Assembly: GCF_030656875.1 (NCBI RefSeq)
Contig: NZ_CP130943.1
Span: forward strand, 3,782,001-3,846,000
Direction: 5' to 3'
From: Prescottella sp. R16
GTDB taxonomy: Bacteria; Actinomycetota; Actinomycetes; Mycobacteriales; Mycobacteriaceae
Length of the DNA: 64,000 nt
In this document: positions 42,432 through 52,528 of the stretch, in pieces
How positions within the stretch are numbered: the first letter of the stretch is position 1
Layout: each line of letters begins with the position of its first letter
Notes under the pieces: model-generated
The model's input: only the letters and a program-made list of their open reading frames with translations
Told to the model about the DNA's origin: nothing
Databases searched by the model: none
Made by a program: the position numbers and the translations under genes

Positions 42432-43901
42432 CTATTTCGGTGTCTCGGCGCGGGCCGTGGCCCGTGCGTCCCCCGCGTCCGGCACCCCGTTCGGTCCGTC
42501 GATCGACTGCGCGTACTGCCCGATGCCGTAGGCGATCGCCCGCACGTTCGCCTCGAGCGCCGCCCGGTCGACGGCGTCCAGGGTGTCGCGAACGGTGTGA
42601 TAGTTCGGGTCGAACATCGTGTCCGCCTCGCCACCCCACTTGCGGGCCTGGGCTGCGGTCTTCGTCTCGTCGGCTCCTGTGAACAGGCCGCCCGCCGGAA
42701 TGCCGGCGGCGATGAACGGGCCGTAGTCGGAGCGGCCGTCGAAGTCGGTGCCGTCCGGGGAGATGCCGGACTGCAGCAGGATCGCCTCGAACGCGCGCTC
42801 GATACCCGCCGACCCGTCGGGGCCCGGTCCCTCCCCCACCGCATCGGAATCGTCGCCGTCGTACACGAAGTAGCCGGCGTTGTGGGAGCCGACCATGTCG
42901 AAGTTCAGATACAGCGCGATGTCGGCGCGGGCCGCGTCGTCCAGACCCGCCACGTACGCCTCGGAGCCGACGAGCCCCACCTCCTCGGCACCCCAGAACG
43001 CGAACCGCACCGCGTTCGTGGCCTCCGGCGACACCCCGAGCGCCCGCGCCGACGCGAGCAGCGCCGCCACCCCGGAACCGTTGTCGTCGACGCCGGGCCC
43101 GTCCGGCACCGAATCCAGGTGGGCGCCCGCCATCACGACGTTGCCGTCGTCCCCGGTCCGGGTCTGCGCGATCACGTTGCGGGACACCGCCGATTCCGTC
43201 GTGGTGTCCAGAACGAGGGTGACGTCGACGGTGTCCGGTGCACCGCGCAGTGCCGCGCCGTCGGTCTTCGTGACGGCGGCGGACGGGATACGGGCGTCGT
43301 CGCGTCCGCCGAGAGTGCCGCCGATGAGGTCCTCGTCGACGTTGTCGGCGACGAGGATCGCCGCCGCCCCGCGATCCGCGGCCACCTGCTGTTTCCGTGT
43401 GAACGGGCAGCCGCCACGGTCGGCGAGTACGACGGCACCGGCCACGTCGAGGCCGTCGTAGCCGCCCGCGTCGCAGCCGGACGCCTCCCCCGGCGGCACC
43501 GGCACCAGCCGCGCGGTCAGGCCGCCCGGCGGGGTGGACGGCGAGTACCCGAGTGCCGTCACCGGCACGTCGCGGCCGGCCACCCGCAACTGCTCGGTGT
43601 GCACGGTGAACGTGTCGACCGTGAACTCCGGTGTGTCCACATCGAATCCGGCGTCCTCGAGCTGCCCGACGACATAGTCGACGCTCGCGTCGTAGCCGGG
43701 TGTCCCGACGGCCCGGTTGCCGTCGTGCTCGTCCGCGATGCGCTGCAACTGCTCCAGATCACCGAACGCCGCGCCGAGGTCGACGGCCGCGGCCAGGCCG
43801 GGCCCGTCCACGGGCGCGTCGACGCCGTCGGGGTCGCTGCACCCGGTCACCAGCCCGGTCACCAGCAGCAACCCGAGGATGCCTGCCGCCACGGTGCGCA
43901 T
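42432..43901 (-). CDS. lpqL: M28 aminopeptidase lipoprotein (LpqL-like)
   Basis: A 489-residue precursor from the ATG at 43901 with lipobox LLLVTGLVTGCSDPDG, so it is anchored outside the membrane. A PA (protease-associated) domain (residues ~130-230; GYDGLDVAGAVVLADRGGCP) sits inside the M28 metallopeptidase. Zinc ligands and catalytic residues: GAHLDSVPDGPGVDDNGSGV, AFWGAEEVGLVGSEAY, YLNFDMVGSHNAGYF and FDPNYHTVRDTLDAVD. It trims N-terminal amino acids from peptides at the cell surface. Equivalent to Rv0418; the second lipoprotein LpqM normally next to it is absent here. Confidence 0.94.
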   Translation of the reverse strand: MRTVAAGILGLLLVTGLVTGCSDPDGVDAPVDGPGLAAAVDLGAAFGDLEQLQRIADEHDGNRAVGTPGYDASVDYVVGQLEDAGFDVDTPEFTVDTFTVHTEQLRVAGRDVPVTALGYSPSTPPGGLTARLVPVPPGEASGCDAGGYDGLDVAGAVVLADRGGCPFTRKQQVAADRGAAAILVADNVDEDLIGGTLGGRDDARIPSAAVTKTDGAALRGAPDTVDVTLVLDTTTESAVSRNVIAQTRTGDDGNVVMAGAHLDSVPDGPGVDDNGSGVAALLASARALGVSPEATNAVRFAFWGAEEVGLVGSEAYVAGLDDAARADIALYLNFDMVGSHNAGYFVYDGDDSDAVGEGPGPDGSAGIERAFEAILLQSGISPDGTDFDGRSDYGPFIAAGIPAGGLFTGADETKTAAQARKWGGEADTMFDPNYHTVRDTLDAVDRAALEANVRAIAYGIGQYAQSIDGPNGVPDAGDARATARAETPK

Positions 43902-43920
43902 GCCGCGACGGTACCGGACG

Positions 43921-43963
43921 ACGAAGCGCCCGACCGGAAATCGATTCCGGCCGGGCGCTTCGT
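43921..43963 (-). terminator. Terminator of the ABC exporter operon
   Basis: An 18-base stem with one mismatch (43921-43938 and 43946-43963) and a 7-base loop, 16 bases after the permease stop. Confidence 0.85.
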
Positions 43964-43978
43964 GGCTCAGTCGTGTCC

Positions 43979-44731
43979 TCAGGCGTCGCGCTTGTTCACG
44001 ACGACGAGGGACGCACCGAAGACGATCGCGACGAACACCGCGAAGTAGAGCAGCCCGCCCCACGGCCCCCAGTGGAAGCTGCCGTTCCCGCTGCCGCTGA
44101 GGAAGTGGGACGCATTGTTGAACGGCCCGAACTCGACGAAGTAGTGGCCCACCTTGGGGATGAGGGTGCCCATGCTCTCGAGGACGAGCGGCCACAACAG
44201 CAGCAGCGCGATGGCGCCGGCCGACTGGCGCAGCAGCGTACCGACCCCGACCGCGAGGACCGCCAGGAGCGCGTAGTAGATCGGGATGCCGAACAGTTCG
44301 CGGAGGCTGTCGCCGTCCGACAGCGACAGCGACAGGCCGGACATGGCCTGCGCGACCAGGAACGACAGCAACGCGATGACGAGGCCGAGCACCGCGGCGA
44401 CGACGGCGAGCAGCAGGGCCTTGCCGCCGATGACGCGGGTGCGGTCGGGGATCGCCTGGAACGTGGTGCGGATGACCCCGAACCGGTATTCGGTGGTGAC
44501 GGCCAGCGCCGCCATGATCATGATCAGCATCGACCCGAACTGGGCGGCACCGAGTTGGGTGAAGGCGACCGAGAACTCGCCCATCGAGTCGTCGCCGTCC
44601 CGCAGCATCGCCTTGAACGCGACACCCATGATCGCCGCGAAGCCGACACTGACGGCTACCGCGATGAGGCTGCACCAGATCGGCGACTTGGTGGATGTGA
44701 GCTTGATGCGCTCGGCATTCAACACGCTCAT
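43979..44731 (-). CDS. ABC-2 type exporter permease
   Basis: 250 residues with six membrane helices, for example SPIWCSLIAVAVSVGFAAIM, FGSMLIMIMAALAVTTEYRF, LLLAVVAAVLGLVIALLSFL, and GLLYFAVFVAIVFGASLVVV. The TTEYRFGVIRTTFQAIPDRT segment is the conserved cytoplasmic loop of ABC-2 permeases. Coupled to the ATPase gene by a four-base overlap (44728-44731). Substrate unknown; such pairs export drugs, lipids or peptides, or give self-protection. Confidence 0.88.
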   Translation of the reverse strand: MSVLNAERIKLTSTKSPIWCSLIAVAVSVGFAAIMGVAFKAMLRDGDDSMGEFSVAFTQLGAAQFGSMLIMIMAALAVTTEYRFGVIRTTFQAIPDRTRVIGGKALLLAVVAAVLGLVIALLSFLVAQAMSGLSLSLSDGDSLRELFGIPIYYALLAVLAVGVGTLLRQSAGAIALLLLWPLVLESMGTLIPKVGHYFVEFGPFNNASHFLSGSGNGSFHWGPWGGLLYFAVFVAIVFGASLVVVNKRDA

Positions 44732-45675
44732 CGGAGCGCACCTCCCTGGGTCTGCGGAACAGTCTGCGCGTGGTACTGGACGTCGTCGCCGGTGAGCTTC
44801 ATGAAGGCCTCCTCGAGCGAACCGCGCTGCGACGACAGTTCGTGCAGCACGATGCCGTTGGCGCCGGCGAGTGTGCCGACGTCCTCGGTGCGCGCCCCGG
44901 ACACCAGCAGCGCCGGCTGGTGGTCGGTACCCGCATCGACCCGGACCGTGAGACCCTGCCCGGCGAGAAGCCCCTGCAGTGCCTCGAGTTGCGGGCTGCG
45001 CACCCGCACCGACGATTCGGAGGCCCGCTCGACGAAGTCCCGGACGCTGGTGTCCGCGATGAGGCGGCCACGGCCGATCACGACGAGATGTTCTGCGGTG
45101 AGCGACATCTCGGACAGCAGATGGCTCGATACGAGGACGGTGCGCCCCTCCGCGGCGAGGCTCTGCATGAACGTGCGGATCCACACGATGCCCTCGGGGT
45201 CGAGACCGTTGACGGGCTCGTCGAACAGCAGCACCTTCGGGTCGCCGAGCAGCGCACCGGCCAGACCGAGTCGCTGCGACATGCCGAGCGAGAATCCGCC
45301 GGCCTTCTTTCCGGCCACCTCGGTGAGCCCGACCAGACGCAGCACCTCGTCGACCCGTGACTTGGGCAGCGAGTTCGCGGCGGCCATCCACTGCAGGTGC
45401 GCCTTCGCCGACCGGTTGGGGTGCACCCACTTGGCGTCGAGCAGCGCGCCCACAGTGCGCAACGGCTGCTTCAACCGGTGGTAGGGCACACCCCCGATCG
45501 TTGCGGTACCCGACGTCGGCGCGTCGAGACCGAGGATCATCCGCATGGTCGTCGATTTGCCGGCACCGTTCGGGCCGAGGAAGCCGGTGACGATACCCGG
45601 CTTCACGGAGAACGTGAGATCGTCCACCGCTTTCGTCGACCCGTAGGTCTTCGTCAGTCCCCTCACTTCAATCAT
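44728..45675 (-). CDS. ABC exporter ATP-binding protein
   Basis: 315 residues from the ATG at 45675. Walker A VTGFLGPNGAGKSTTMRMIL, signature KAGGFSLGMSQRLGLAGALL, Walker B DPKVLLFDEPVNGLDPEG and switch histidine TVLVSSHLLSEMSL are all intact. The C-terminal ~90 residues (SSVRVRSPQLEALQGLLAGQ) are the extension seen in DrrA/CcmA-type drug exporters. Powers the permease encoded immediately downstream. Confidence 0.94.
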   Translation of the reverse strand: MIEVRGLTKTYGSTKAVDDLTFSVKPGIVTGFLGPNGAGKSTTMRMILGLDAPTSGTATIGGVPYHRLKQPLRTVGALLDAKWVHPNRSAKAHLQWMAAANSLPKSRVDEVLRLVGLTEVAGKKAGGFSLGMSQRLGLAGALLGDPKVLLFDEPVNGLDPEGIVWIRTFMQSLAAEGRTVLVSSHLLSEMSLTAEHLVVIGRGRLIADTSVRDFVERASESSVRVRSPQLEALQGLLAGQGLTVRVDAGTDHQPALLVSGARTEDVGTLAGANGIVLHELSSQRGSLEEAFMKLTGDDVQYHAQTVPQTQGGALR

Positions 45676-45761
45676 GGGGACCACTCTGCCCGAAACATCC
45701 CCTCCCGCGCATCGGACCACGGTCGATTCCAGGGTCATCCCCGAGGATGACCCGACCCTGA

Positions 45762-45791
45762 CCCCGACCCCGAGACTCCTCGGGGTCGGGG
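45762..45791 (-). terminator. Terminator of the pentapeptide-repeat gene
   Basis: A perfect 13-base GC stem (45762-45774 with 45779-45791) and 4-base loop, 22 bases beyond the stop at 45813. Confidence 0.88.
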
Positions 45792-45812
45792 CGGTCCCGG
45801 ACCCGGGACGGG

Positions 45813-46352
45813 TCAGACGCGGATCATGCCGTCCGGCATCGTCACATCGGTGAGGTCGGCGCCGGAGACGTCGGCGGTCTCGAGCACCGCGCCGGTCAGA
45901 TCGGCGTGCGCGAGGTACGCCCCCGAAAGTCTGGCCCCGGTGAGATCGGCGTCCTCGAGATGCACCCCGGTCATGTACGCCCCGGACAGGTCGGCGCCCG
46001 CCAGGTTGGCGCGCGCCATGTACGTCGACGTCAGGAACGACAGCGTCAGGACCGCGCCGGTGAGGATCGCATTGGTCAGGTACGCGTTGGTGAAGTCGGC
46101 GTCCGCGGCGACCGCCCCGGTGAGGTTGGCACCCGTCAGGTTCGCACCGCCGAGTTCCGCGGACCGCAGGTCCGCCCCCGACAGATCGATGCCCGCCATG
46201 TTGGCGCCCGTCAGGTTCGCACCGGCGAGATCCGCACCGGACAGGTTCAGCCCGTGCAGATCCGGTGCGTCGGGCAATTCGTCCCGCCGGGCGTTCCACG
46301 CCACGACATCCGAGCGCAGCAGGTCGAGGAGATCGGTACTCAACGTCGTCAT
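45813..46352 (-). CDS. Pentapeptide-repeat protein
   Basis: 179 residues from the ATG at 46352 (an in-frame GTG nine codons upstream is possible). After a 35-residue helical start (TTLSTDLLDLLRSDVVAWNA) the protein is about 28 consecutive A(D/N)LxG-type pentapeptides: LNLSGADLAGANLTGANMAG, ... ADLTGARLSGAYLAHADLTG, ending MPDGMIRV. It should form a right-handed quadrilateral beta-helix. Some members (MfpA/Qnr) mimic DNA and protect gyrase from quinolones, but most have no known target, and this one lacks the MfpA context. Confidence 0.9.
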   Translation of the reverse strand: MTTLSTDLLDLLRSDVVAWNARRDELPDAPDLHGLNLSGADLAGANLTGANMAGIDLSGADLRSAELGGANLTGANLTGAVAADADFTNAYLTNAILTGAVLTLSFLTSTYMARANLAGADLSGAYMTGVHLEDADLTGARLSGAYLAHADLTGAVLETADVSGADLTDVTMPDGMIRV

Positions 46353-46411
46353 GGCAGGCCCTCCCGGCACTGGAACCAACGGAGCAGACGCTTCCGAGCC
46401 TAACCCGAAAA

Positions 46412-46455
46412 CCGCGAAACCGCGCCGACCCTGCGAGTTCGGCGCGGTTTCGCGG
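46412..46455 (-). terminator. Terminator of the thiOSG operon
   Basis: A perfect 17-base inverted repeat (46412-46428 with 46439-46455) and 10-base loop, seven bases beyond the thiG stop. Confidence 0.9.
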
Positions 46456-46461
46456 GTCGGC

Positions 46462-47433
<972 letters not shown>

Positions 47434-47437
<4 letters not shown>

Positions 47438-48504
47438 GCCATCATCACACGTGAAAAACGTTCGGGGGAAGCAGCTTCCGCCTCCTGCAGAGGCGCGCCG
47501 TCCAGGATCGCGACCACCGCGTCGGCGGTCAGCGGTGTCATGAGGACACCGTTGCGGCCGTGCCCGGTCGCGAGGACCACCCGATCGGACGCCCGGCCGA
47601 CGATCGGCAGGTTGTCCGGGCTCATCGGCCGCAGACCGGCTTTCGCCTCGTACAGCTCGTACTCACCGATCGCGGGCATCAGCGCCTCGGCGTCGGCGAT
47701 GAGGTCGCGCACCCCGGCGACCGTGACCTGGGTGTCGTAGCCGTGTTCGTATTGTGTTGCGCCGACGACGATTCCGTCGGCCCGTGGCACGAGGTACGAC
47801 GGCCGCCCGTGCACAGTACCGCGGATGGTGCGGCTCGGTGCGGGGGTGACGCCGGGGCGGGCACGCAGCCGCAGGATCTCCCCCTTGACGGGGCGCACCG
47901 GTAGTCCCGGCCACAGCTGCGCGGCGTGCGATCCGGCGGCGAGTACCACCTGGTCGGTGGTGAGCTCGTCGAGGTCGGTGACCGAACGTTCGACCAGTTC
48001 GACGCCCGCTTCGACGGCCGCGGTCCGCAGCGCCTGCACGAGCAGCCGGTTGTCGACGGCCTGTTCGGTGGGGGCGTGCAGCGCCAGCCGGATGCCCCGT
48101 CCCAGCGACGGTTCGAGTTCCCGGATCTGCGCCCGGTTCAGCACCGCCAGCTCGTGGCCCTGCGCAGCCGCGAATTCGGCGATCGTGTGCAGGTCGGCGG
48201 CGTCGGCGGCGTCGAGTGCGACGGTCAGCGAATCGTCGGACGTGAACAGCCGTACGCCGGCGATGCGTTCGAGTTCGCCGCCGAAGTCGGGCCACCGCTG
48301 CAGCGACGCCGCCCCGAACGCGAGCGCGGCCTCCTCACCGGGCCAGCCCTCGGACAGGGGGGCGAGCATGCCGCCGGCCACCCACGACGCGCCCGAACCG
48401 ATTGCGGGGTCGTACAGGGTCACCGTCCACCCACGGCCCGCAGCCCGCCACGCGACGGACAGGCCGACGACACCGCCGCCGACGACGGAAAGGGTTCGAG
48501 TCAC
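47434..48504 (-). CDS. thiO: Glycine oxidase
   Basis: 356 residues from GTG at 48504 (GTG at 48513 also possible). FAD-dependent DAO-family enzyme that oxidises glycine to the iminoacetate used by ThiG. Rossmann motif LSVVGGGVVGLSVAWRAAGR, then SGASWVAGGMLAPLSEGWPG, VVLAAGSHAAQLWPGLPVRP, YLVPRADGIVVGATQYEHGY and the C-terminal FAD motif VVLATGHGRNGVLMTPL. First gene of thiO-thiS-thiG, directly behind the TPP riboswitch, as in many actinobacteria. Confidence 0.95.
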
Positions 48505-48515
48505 TGTTTCCACCT

Positions 48516-48617
48516 CACTCCCTGCGCCGGCATGATCCGGATCAGGTATGACGGTCGGGACCGGCAGGTCCCCTCTCAGCCCCGCGCACCGATATCTGCG
48601 CTCCTGGGACTCCCGTG
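48516..48617 (-). promoter_or_regulatory. TPP riboswitch (THI element) upstream of thiO
   Basis: Read on the reverse strand it has the universal THI-box parts in order: GGGGCTGAGAGGGGACC, CCGTCATACCTGATCCGG, ATCATGCCGGCGCAGGGA. The 3' end of the element lies only a few bases before the thiO ribosome binding site, so TPP binding probably blocks translation initiation of the operon. Confidence 0.97.
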
Positions 48618-48652
48618 TTGATTCGTCCGCGGTAAAGACTACCGTTCGACGT

Positions 48653-49339
48653 GTGGAAGCCTCCGACACACACTTCACCCCGCGGGAACGCCTCTCCGGC
48701 GCTCGCCTGTACCTGTGCACCGATGCCCGCCGCGACACCGGCGACCTGGCGCAGTTCGTCGACGCCGCCCTCGCCGGCGGTGTCGACATCGTCCAGCTCC
48801 GGGACAAGGGGTCGGCGGGCGAACGCGAGTTCGGCCCGCTCGACGTGAAGGAAGAGCTGGCGGCGCTCGCGGTGATCGGGGCGGCGACCCGTCGGCACGG
48901 TGCGCTGCTCGCGGTCAACGACCGCGCCGACATCGCGCTCGCGGCGGGCGCCGACGTCCTGCATCTGGGGCAGAACGATCTGCCGGTGCACTATGCGCGG
49001 CGAATCGTCGGCCCCGACGTGGTGATCGGCCGGTCCACCAACAATCGGGCGCAGGCGAGCCTGGCGGCGATCGAGGACGACGTCGACTACTTCTGCACCG
49101 GCCCGGTGTGGGCGACGCCCACCAAGCCGGGGCGGACGGCGTCGGGCCTGGACCTGGTGCGCAGCACCGCCGACGCGGAGCCGACCCGGCCGTGGTTCGC
49201 AATCGGCGGCGTCGACGAGGAGCGGCTGCCGGAGGTACTGGCGGCGGGCGCGTCCCGCATCGTCGTGGTGCGGGCGATCACCGCCGCGGACGATCCGGAG
49301 GCCGCCGCGCGGGCGCTGTCGGACGCCCTGCGCGGCTGA
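48653..49339 (+). CDS. thiE: Thiamine-phosphate synthase
   Basis: 228 residues from a GTG at 48653; it couples HMP-PP and thiazole phosphate to thiamine phosphate. TIM-barrel motifs: [97 protein letters not shown] and [20 protein letters not shown]. It is transcribed divergently from thiOSG; its start is about 35 bases beyond the riboswitch, whose strand it does not share. Confidence 0.95.
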   Translation: MEASDTHFTPRERLSGARLYLCTDARRDTGDLAQFVDAALAGGVDIVQLRDKGSAGEREFGPLDVKEELAALAVIGAATRRHGALLAVNDRADIALAAGADVLHLGQNDLPVHYARRIVGPDVVIGRSTNNRAQASLAAIEDDVDYFCTGPVWATPTKPGRTASGLDLVRSTADAEPTRPWFAIGGVDEERLPEVLAAGASRIVVVRAITAADDPEAAARALSDALRG

Positions 49340-49347
49340 CCTTCGGG

Positions 49348-49788
49348 TCAGCAGTCTCCGGTGATGCCCTTGTCGACGGCCTTCTCGATGAGGTCGCGGC
49401 TCTCGGCGGGCATGTCCTCCCACGTCGCGGTGGAGGGGTCGAGGGTCGGCTGGCCGACGGCCTCGGCCTGCTGGTTGTAGGCGGCCACCCACACGCCCGA
49501 GTTGGACTTGAGTTCGCCGAGGAACTCGTCGCCCTTCGCGGCCCGGTCGAAGGACTCGCCCGCGGTCTCCGCCTGCTGCTCCGACACGTCGAGGTAGGTC
49601 AGGACCTGCGTGCACATGGCCGAGACGGCGGTGTCGAGGAGGTCGTCGCCGGTCGATTCGGCGGCGGCGGGCCGGTCGGCGGACGTGGTGGCGGGGTCGG
49701 CGGCCTCCTCGCTGTTGCTGCATCCGGTGAGGACGAGCACGGCGGCGGGGACGACGGCGATCAGGTGGCGCATCTTCATGCCGGACAT
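49348..49788 (-). CDS. Small lipoprotein of unknown function
   Basis: 146 residues from ATG at 49788 (a second ATG at 49779 fits equally). Signal peptide with lipobox VVPAAVLVLTGCSNSEEAAD. The mature part is helical and acidic, with two cysteines (SAMCTQVLTYLDVSEQQAET; terminal GITGDC). No family recognised. It converges with thiE with an 8-base gap and has no hairpin between. Confidence 0.78.
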   Translation of the reverse strand: MSGMKMRHLIAVVPAAVLVLTGCSNSEEAADPATTSADRPAAAESTGDDLLDTAVSAMCTQVLTYLDVSEQQAETAGESFDRAAKGDEFLGELKSNSGVWVAAYNQQAEAVGQPTLDPSTATWEDMPAESRDLIEKAVDKGITGDC

Positions 49789-49806
49789 GGTGACAGGCCG
49801 TCCGAG

Positions 49807-51060
49807 TCAGGCGTCCGACGGGTACCTACCGACCGGTGTTCTCCCCCGGAAGGCGATCGCGGCGGTCCCGATCAGGATCGCGACGTAGAGCAGCGGGTAG
49901 ACGTTGACGAAGATCTTGGTGAACGTCCACCACGGGGGGTACAGGAACAGGCCCACCACGACGACGTGCTCGTCCCACCGGTAGGGCCAGGCTCCGGCGG
50001 CGAGGTAGACGACGAGCGCCGCCGCCCACCAGCGGGGATTGTTCGCGGCGCGGTGCACGATCCACACCAGCAGCGGTACCAGCCACACCCAGTGGTGGCT
50101 CCACGAGAACGGTGACACGGCGGCCGCGGTGAGGCCGGCGAGAGTCACCGCGAGGAGTCGTTCCCCGCGGGCGTGCAGCCGCACCACGATCCACATGCTG
50201 ACGGCGACGACGACGGCCGAGCACACCAGCCACAGCAGCACGGGGGCGTCCCGGCCCAGCACGTGGGCGATGGCTCCGCGGATCGACTGGTTCGACGGGT
50301 GCGTGTCCGGGGCGATGCGGGTGGATTCGAAGAACGTCTTCGTCCAGTACTGGCGGGAATCGTCCGGCAGCAGCAGCCAGCTCACCCCGACCGTCGCCGC
50401 GATCGTGACGACGGCGACGGCGGCGGCCCGCCATCGACGCAGGACGAGGTAGTAGAGGACGAAGTAGGCGGGCGTCAGTTTGATGCCGGCGGCGATACCG
50501 ATTCCGACGCCCTTGAGCCGGCTGTGGTCGCCGCGGGAGACGTCCCACAGCACGAGCGCCAACAGCACCAGGTTGATCTGCCCGTAGAACAGGGTGGTGC
50601 GGACGGGTTCGAGGAACGTGCACGCGAGTGCCAGCAGCCCGGAGGTGGCCACCGTCGCCCCGGTGACCCGTTCACCGAGCATCCGCCGGCACGCCACCAC
50701 GATCACGGCCAGCAGCGCCAGGTTCGCGGCCATCCAGATGTACTTGTCCGAGTCGAGGGGCAGCAACCCGAACGGCAGGAACACCAGCGTCGAGAACGGG
50801 GTGTACGTGTAGAGCAGGCCGTAGACGACGGGCTGGGTGTACAGCGGCAGATCCGCCATGACGTGCCGGGCACCGTCGCGGTAGACGTCCAGATCGGTGC
50901 CGCCGGCGAAGATTCCGATCTGCGGTGCCCACGGCGACACGGTCGTGAACACGAGCACCACCGACACGATCGCCCACAGGGCGAGGACGACGGTGTGACC
51001 GACGCGGCGTGGCGTCGGCCGGTCGTCGGTCGTCCCGGACTGCAACGAACCCTCGAACAA
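49807..51060 (-). CDS. GT87-family (DUF2029) polyprenol-phosphate-mannose-dependent mannosyltransferase-like protein
   Basis: 417 residues assuming the TTG at 51060 with GAGGGGGCCGAGG upstream; the frame extends further but without family sequence. About 11 membrane helices. The first loop carries the family's GGTDLDVYRDGARHVMADLP and PVVYGLLYTYTPFSTLVFLP, with the acidic pair near the first helix typical of GT-C enzymes; AAGIKLTPAYFVLYYLVLRR and SPFSWSHHWVWLVPLLVWIV follow. Members add mannose or other sugars to lipomannan, arabinan or proteins on the periplasmic face. The gene is not part of the conserved mycobacterial order here, so it may be a lineage-specific insertion. Confidence 0.83.
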   Translation of the reverse strand: MFEGSLQSGTTDDRPTPRRVGHTVVLALWAIVSVVLVFTTVSPWAPQIGIFAGGTDLDVYRDGARHVMADLPLYTQPVVYGLLYTYTPFSTLVFLPFGLLPLDSDKYIWMAANLALLAVIVVACRRMLGERVTGATVATSGLLALACTFLEPVRTTLFYGQINLVLLALVLWDVSRGDHSRLKGVGIGIAAGIKLTPAYFVLYYLVLRRWRAAAVAVVTIAATVGVSWLLLPDDSRQYWTKTFFESTRIAPDTHPSNQSIRGAIAHVLGRDAPVLLWLVCSAVVVAVSMWIVVRLHARGERLLAVTLAGLTAAAVSPFSWSHHWVWLVPLLVWIVHRAANNPRWWAAALVVYLAAGAWPYRWDEHVVVVGLFLYPPWWTFTKIFVNVYPLLYVAILIGTAAIAFRGRTPVGRYPSDA

Positions 51061-51266
51061 CCTCGGCCCCCTCGTCGATCTGCCCGACCAGACTAGGCAA
51101 CGATCCGTCGCCGCGGCGGCGCGGGTACCACGGAGTGAGATCCACCGTGCGCCGCAACACGTCCGGACGCCGACCTCCCCGGCGACGGGGGCTTCGCTCA
51201 CTACACTCGCCCCGAACGGACCGTCCCACCTGCACATCCGGTGCGGCACACCACGGAGGACCGACC

Positions 51267-51674
51267 ATGATTCGTTTTCTCGTCCGCGCCGCGATCTTCC
51301 TGGGCTCCGCCGCGCTCGGCATCCTCGCAGCGGTCATGCTGCTGCCCGAGGTGTCGGTGAGCATCAGCGGATTCCTCACGGCCGTCGTCCTGTTCGCGGT
51401 CGCGCAGAGTCTGCTGTCGCCGTTCATCACGAAGGTCGCGGCCCGCAACGCGCCGGCGTTCCTCGGTGGGATCGGTCTCGTCACCACGTTCGTGGCGTTG
51501 CTGATCGCGTCGGTGTTCGGGGGGCTGTCGATCTCCGGGTGGCGTACGTGGGTCCTCGCGACGATCGTCGTGTGGCTGGTGACCGCGCTGGCCACGGTGC
51601 TGCTCCCGCTGGTGTTCGTGCGCGACAAGGTCGCCGAGCACCGTGACGGCGGCGACAAGAAGGCCGCCGCCTGA
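51267..51674 (+). CDS. Four-helix phage-holin-superfamily-IV-like membrane protein
   Basis: 135 residues from ATG at 51267 with CGGAGGA upstream. Four hydrophobic helices: AAIFLGSAALGILAAVMLLP, FLTAVVLFAVAQSLLSPFIT, GIGLVTTFVALLIASVFGGL and VLATIVVWLVTALATVLLPL, then a charged tail. This matches the Mycobacterial_4-TMS-holin type. In the actinobacterial chromosome these are not lysis proteins with certainty; function unknown. Confidence 0.82.
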   Translation: MIRFLVRAAIFLGSAALGILAAVMLLPEVSVSISGFLTAVVLFAVAQSLLSPFITKVAARNAPAFLGGIGLVTTFVALLIASVFGGLSISGWRTWVLATIVVWLVTALATVLLPLVFVRDKVAEHRDGGDKKAAA

Positions 51675-51680
51675 GAGTGC

Positions 51681-52367
51681 TCAGCCGAGCCACTCCCGCA
51701 CCGTCGACGGTGTCAGGGTCAGCGTCGGCACCGGTCCCGGGACGCGGACACCGGCGGCGATCCCGGTACCGCGCGCCTGCGCCTCCCGGATCACCTCGAT
51801 CCGCGGCAGCCAGCAGAAGCCGCCGCCGGGCAGTTCGACGGTGCGCGGCAGTGCCTGCGCGAACCGGTCCAGCAGCTCGGCGGTCCCGGCGTCGAGCAGC
51901 ACCTGCACCTCGCACGTGCGCAGCCCCGGCCAGGCGTCCGCGAATCCCGGATGCAGCGGCAGGTCCGTCACCTCGGCTTCCCGGACCCATCGCAGTTCGG
52001 TGCTCTCCCCATTCGGGACGAGCGACAGGATCTTCTCGGAGTCGGCGACGACGGTCGTGTACGTCCACCCGCCCGCGACGACCGAGGTGACCCGCTCGGC
52101 CCGCACCCGGATCGCGTCGACATCGATACCGGTCTCCTCCTGGGCCTCGCGGACCGCGGCGTGGACCGTCGTCTCGTGGCTGTCGCGGGCCCCGCCGGGC
52201 AACGCCCACGTGCCGCCCTGATGACTCCACTCGGCCCGGTGCTGCAGCAGGACGGCCGCCGATCCGTCCGGCAGCGGAGCCCGCAGCAGCAGGCCCGCCG
52301 CACCGTGCCGGCCCCAATGCCGAACCCCGTCGGGCGTCGTCGCCCAGCCGTCTCCGTCACCGCGCAT
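51681..52367 (-). CDS. mutT3: Nudix hydrolase MutT3
   Basis: 228 residues from ATG at 52367. Nudix box GGARDSHETTVHAAVREAQE followed by ETGI; WSHQGGTWALPGGARDS and LLLRAPLPDGSAAVLLQHRA precede it, and a C-terminal part ELPGGGFCWLPRIEVIREAQ follows. In mycobacteria MutT3 hydrolyses 8-oxo-dGTP/GTP-type damaged nucleotides, limiting mutation. Position equals Rv0413. Converges with the holin-like gene with a 6-base gap. Confidence 0.92.
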   Translation of the reverse strand: MRGDGDGWATTPDGVRHWGRHGAAGLLLRAPLPDGSAAVLLQHRAEWSHQGGTWALPGGARDSHETTVHAAVREAQEETGIDVDAIRVRAERVTSVVAGGWTYTTVVADSEKILSLVPNGESTELRWVREAEVTDLPLHPGFADAWPGLRTCEVQVLLDAGTAELLDRFAQALPRTVELPGGGFCWLPRIEVIREAQARGTGIAAGVRVPGPVPTLTLTPSTVREWLG

Positions 52368-52528
52368 GGAGTGCCTCTCACCTGCCTGTCCTCGAGCCTC
52401 GTGTCACCCTCACGTGCTCCCAGGATGCCACTCGAGTATTCCTCGCGGCATCTGTGAAACGGCGGAGCAACACGACGACGCGACCTATATGCTCGGCACC
52501 AGTCGAGCGCCGAACCGAGGATGAGAGC

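Noticed and set aside
45813-46352. Quinolone-resistance protein (MfpA/Qnr)
   Set aside because: Pentapeptide repeats alone do not indicate gyrase binding; no MfpA operon (roadblock/GTPase genes) is nearby.
51267-51674. Prophage lysis gene
   Set aside because: The holin-like protein lies alone in a conserved chromosomal block without endolysin or phage genes.
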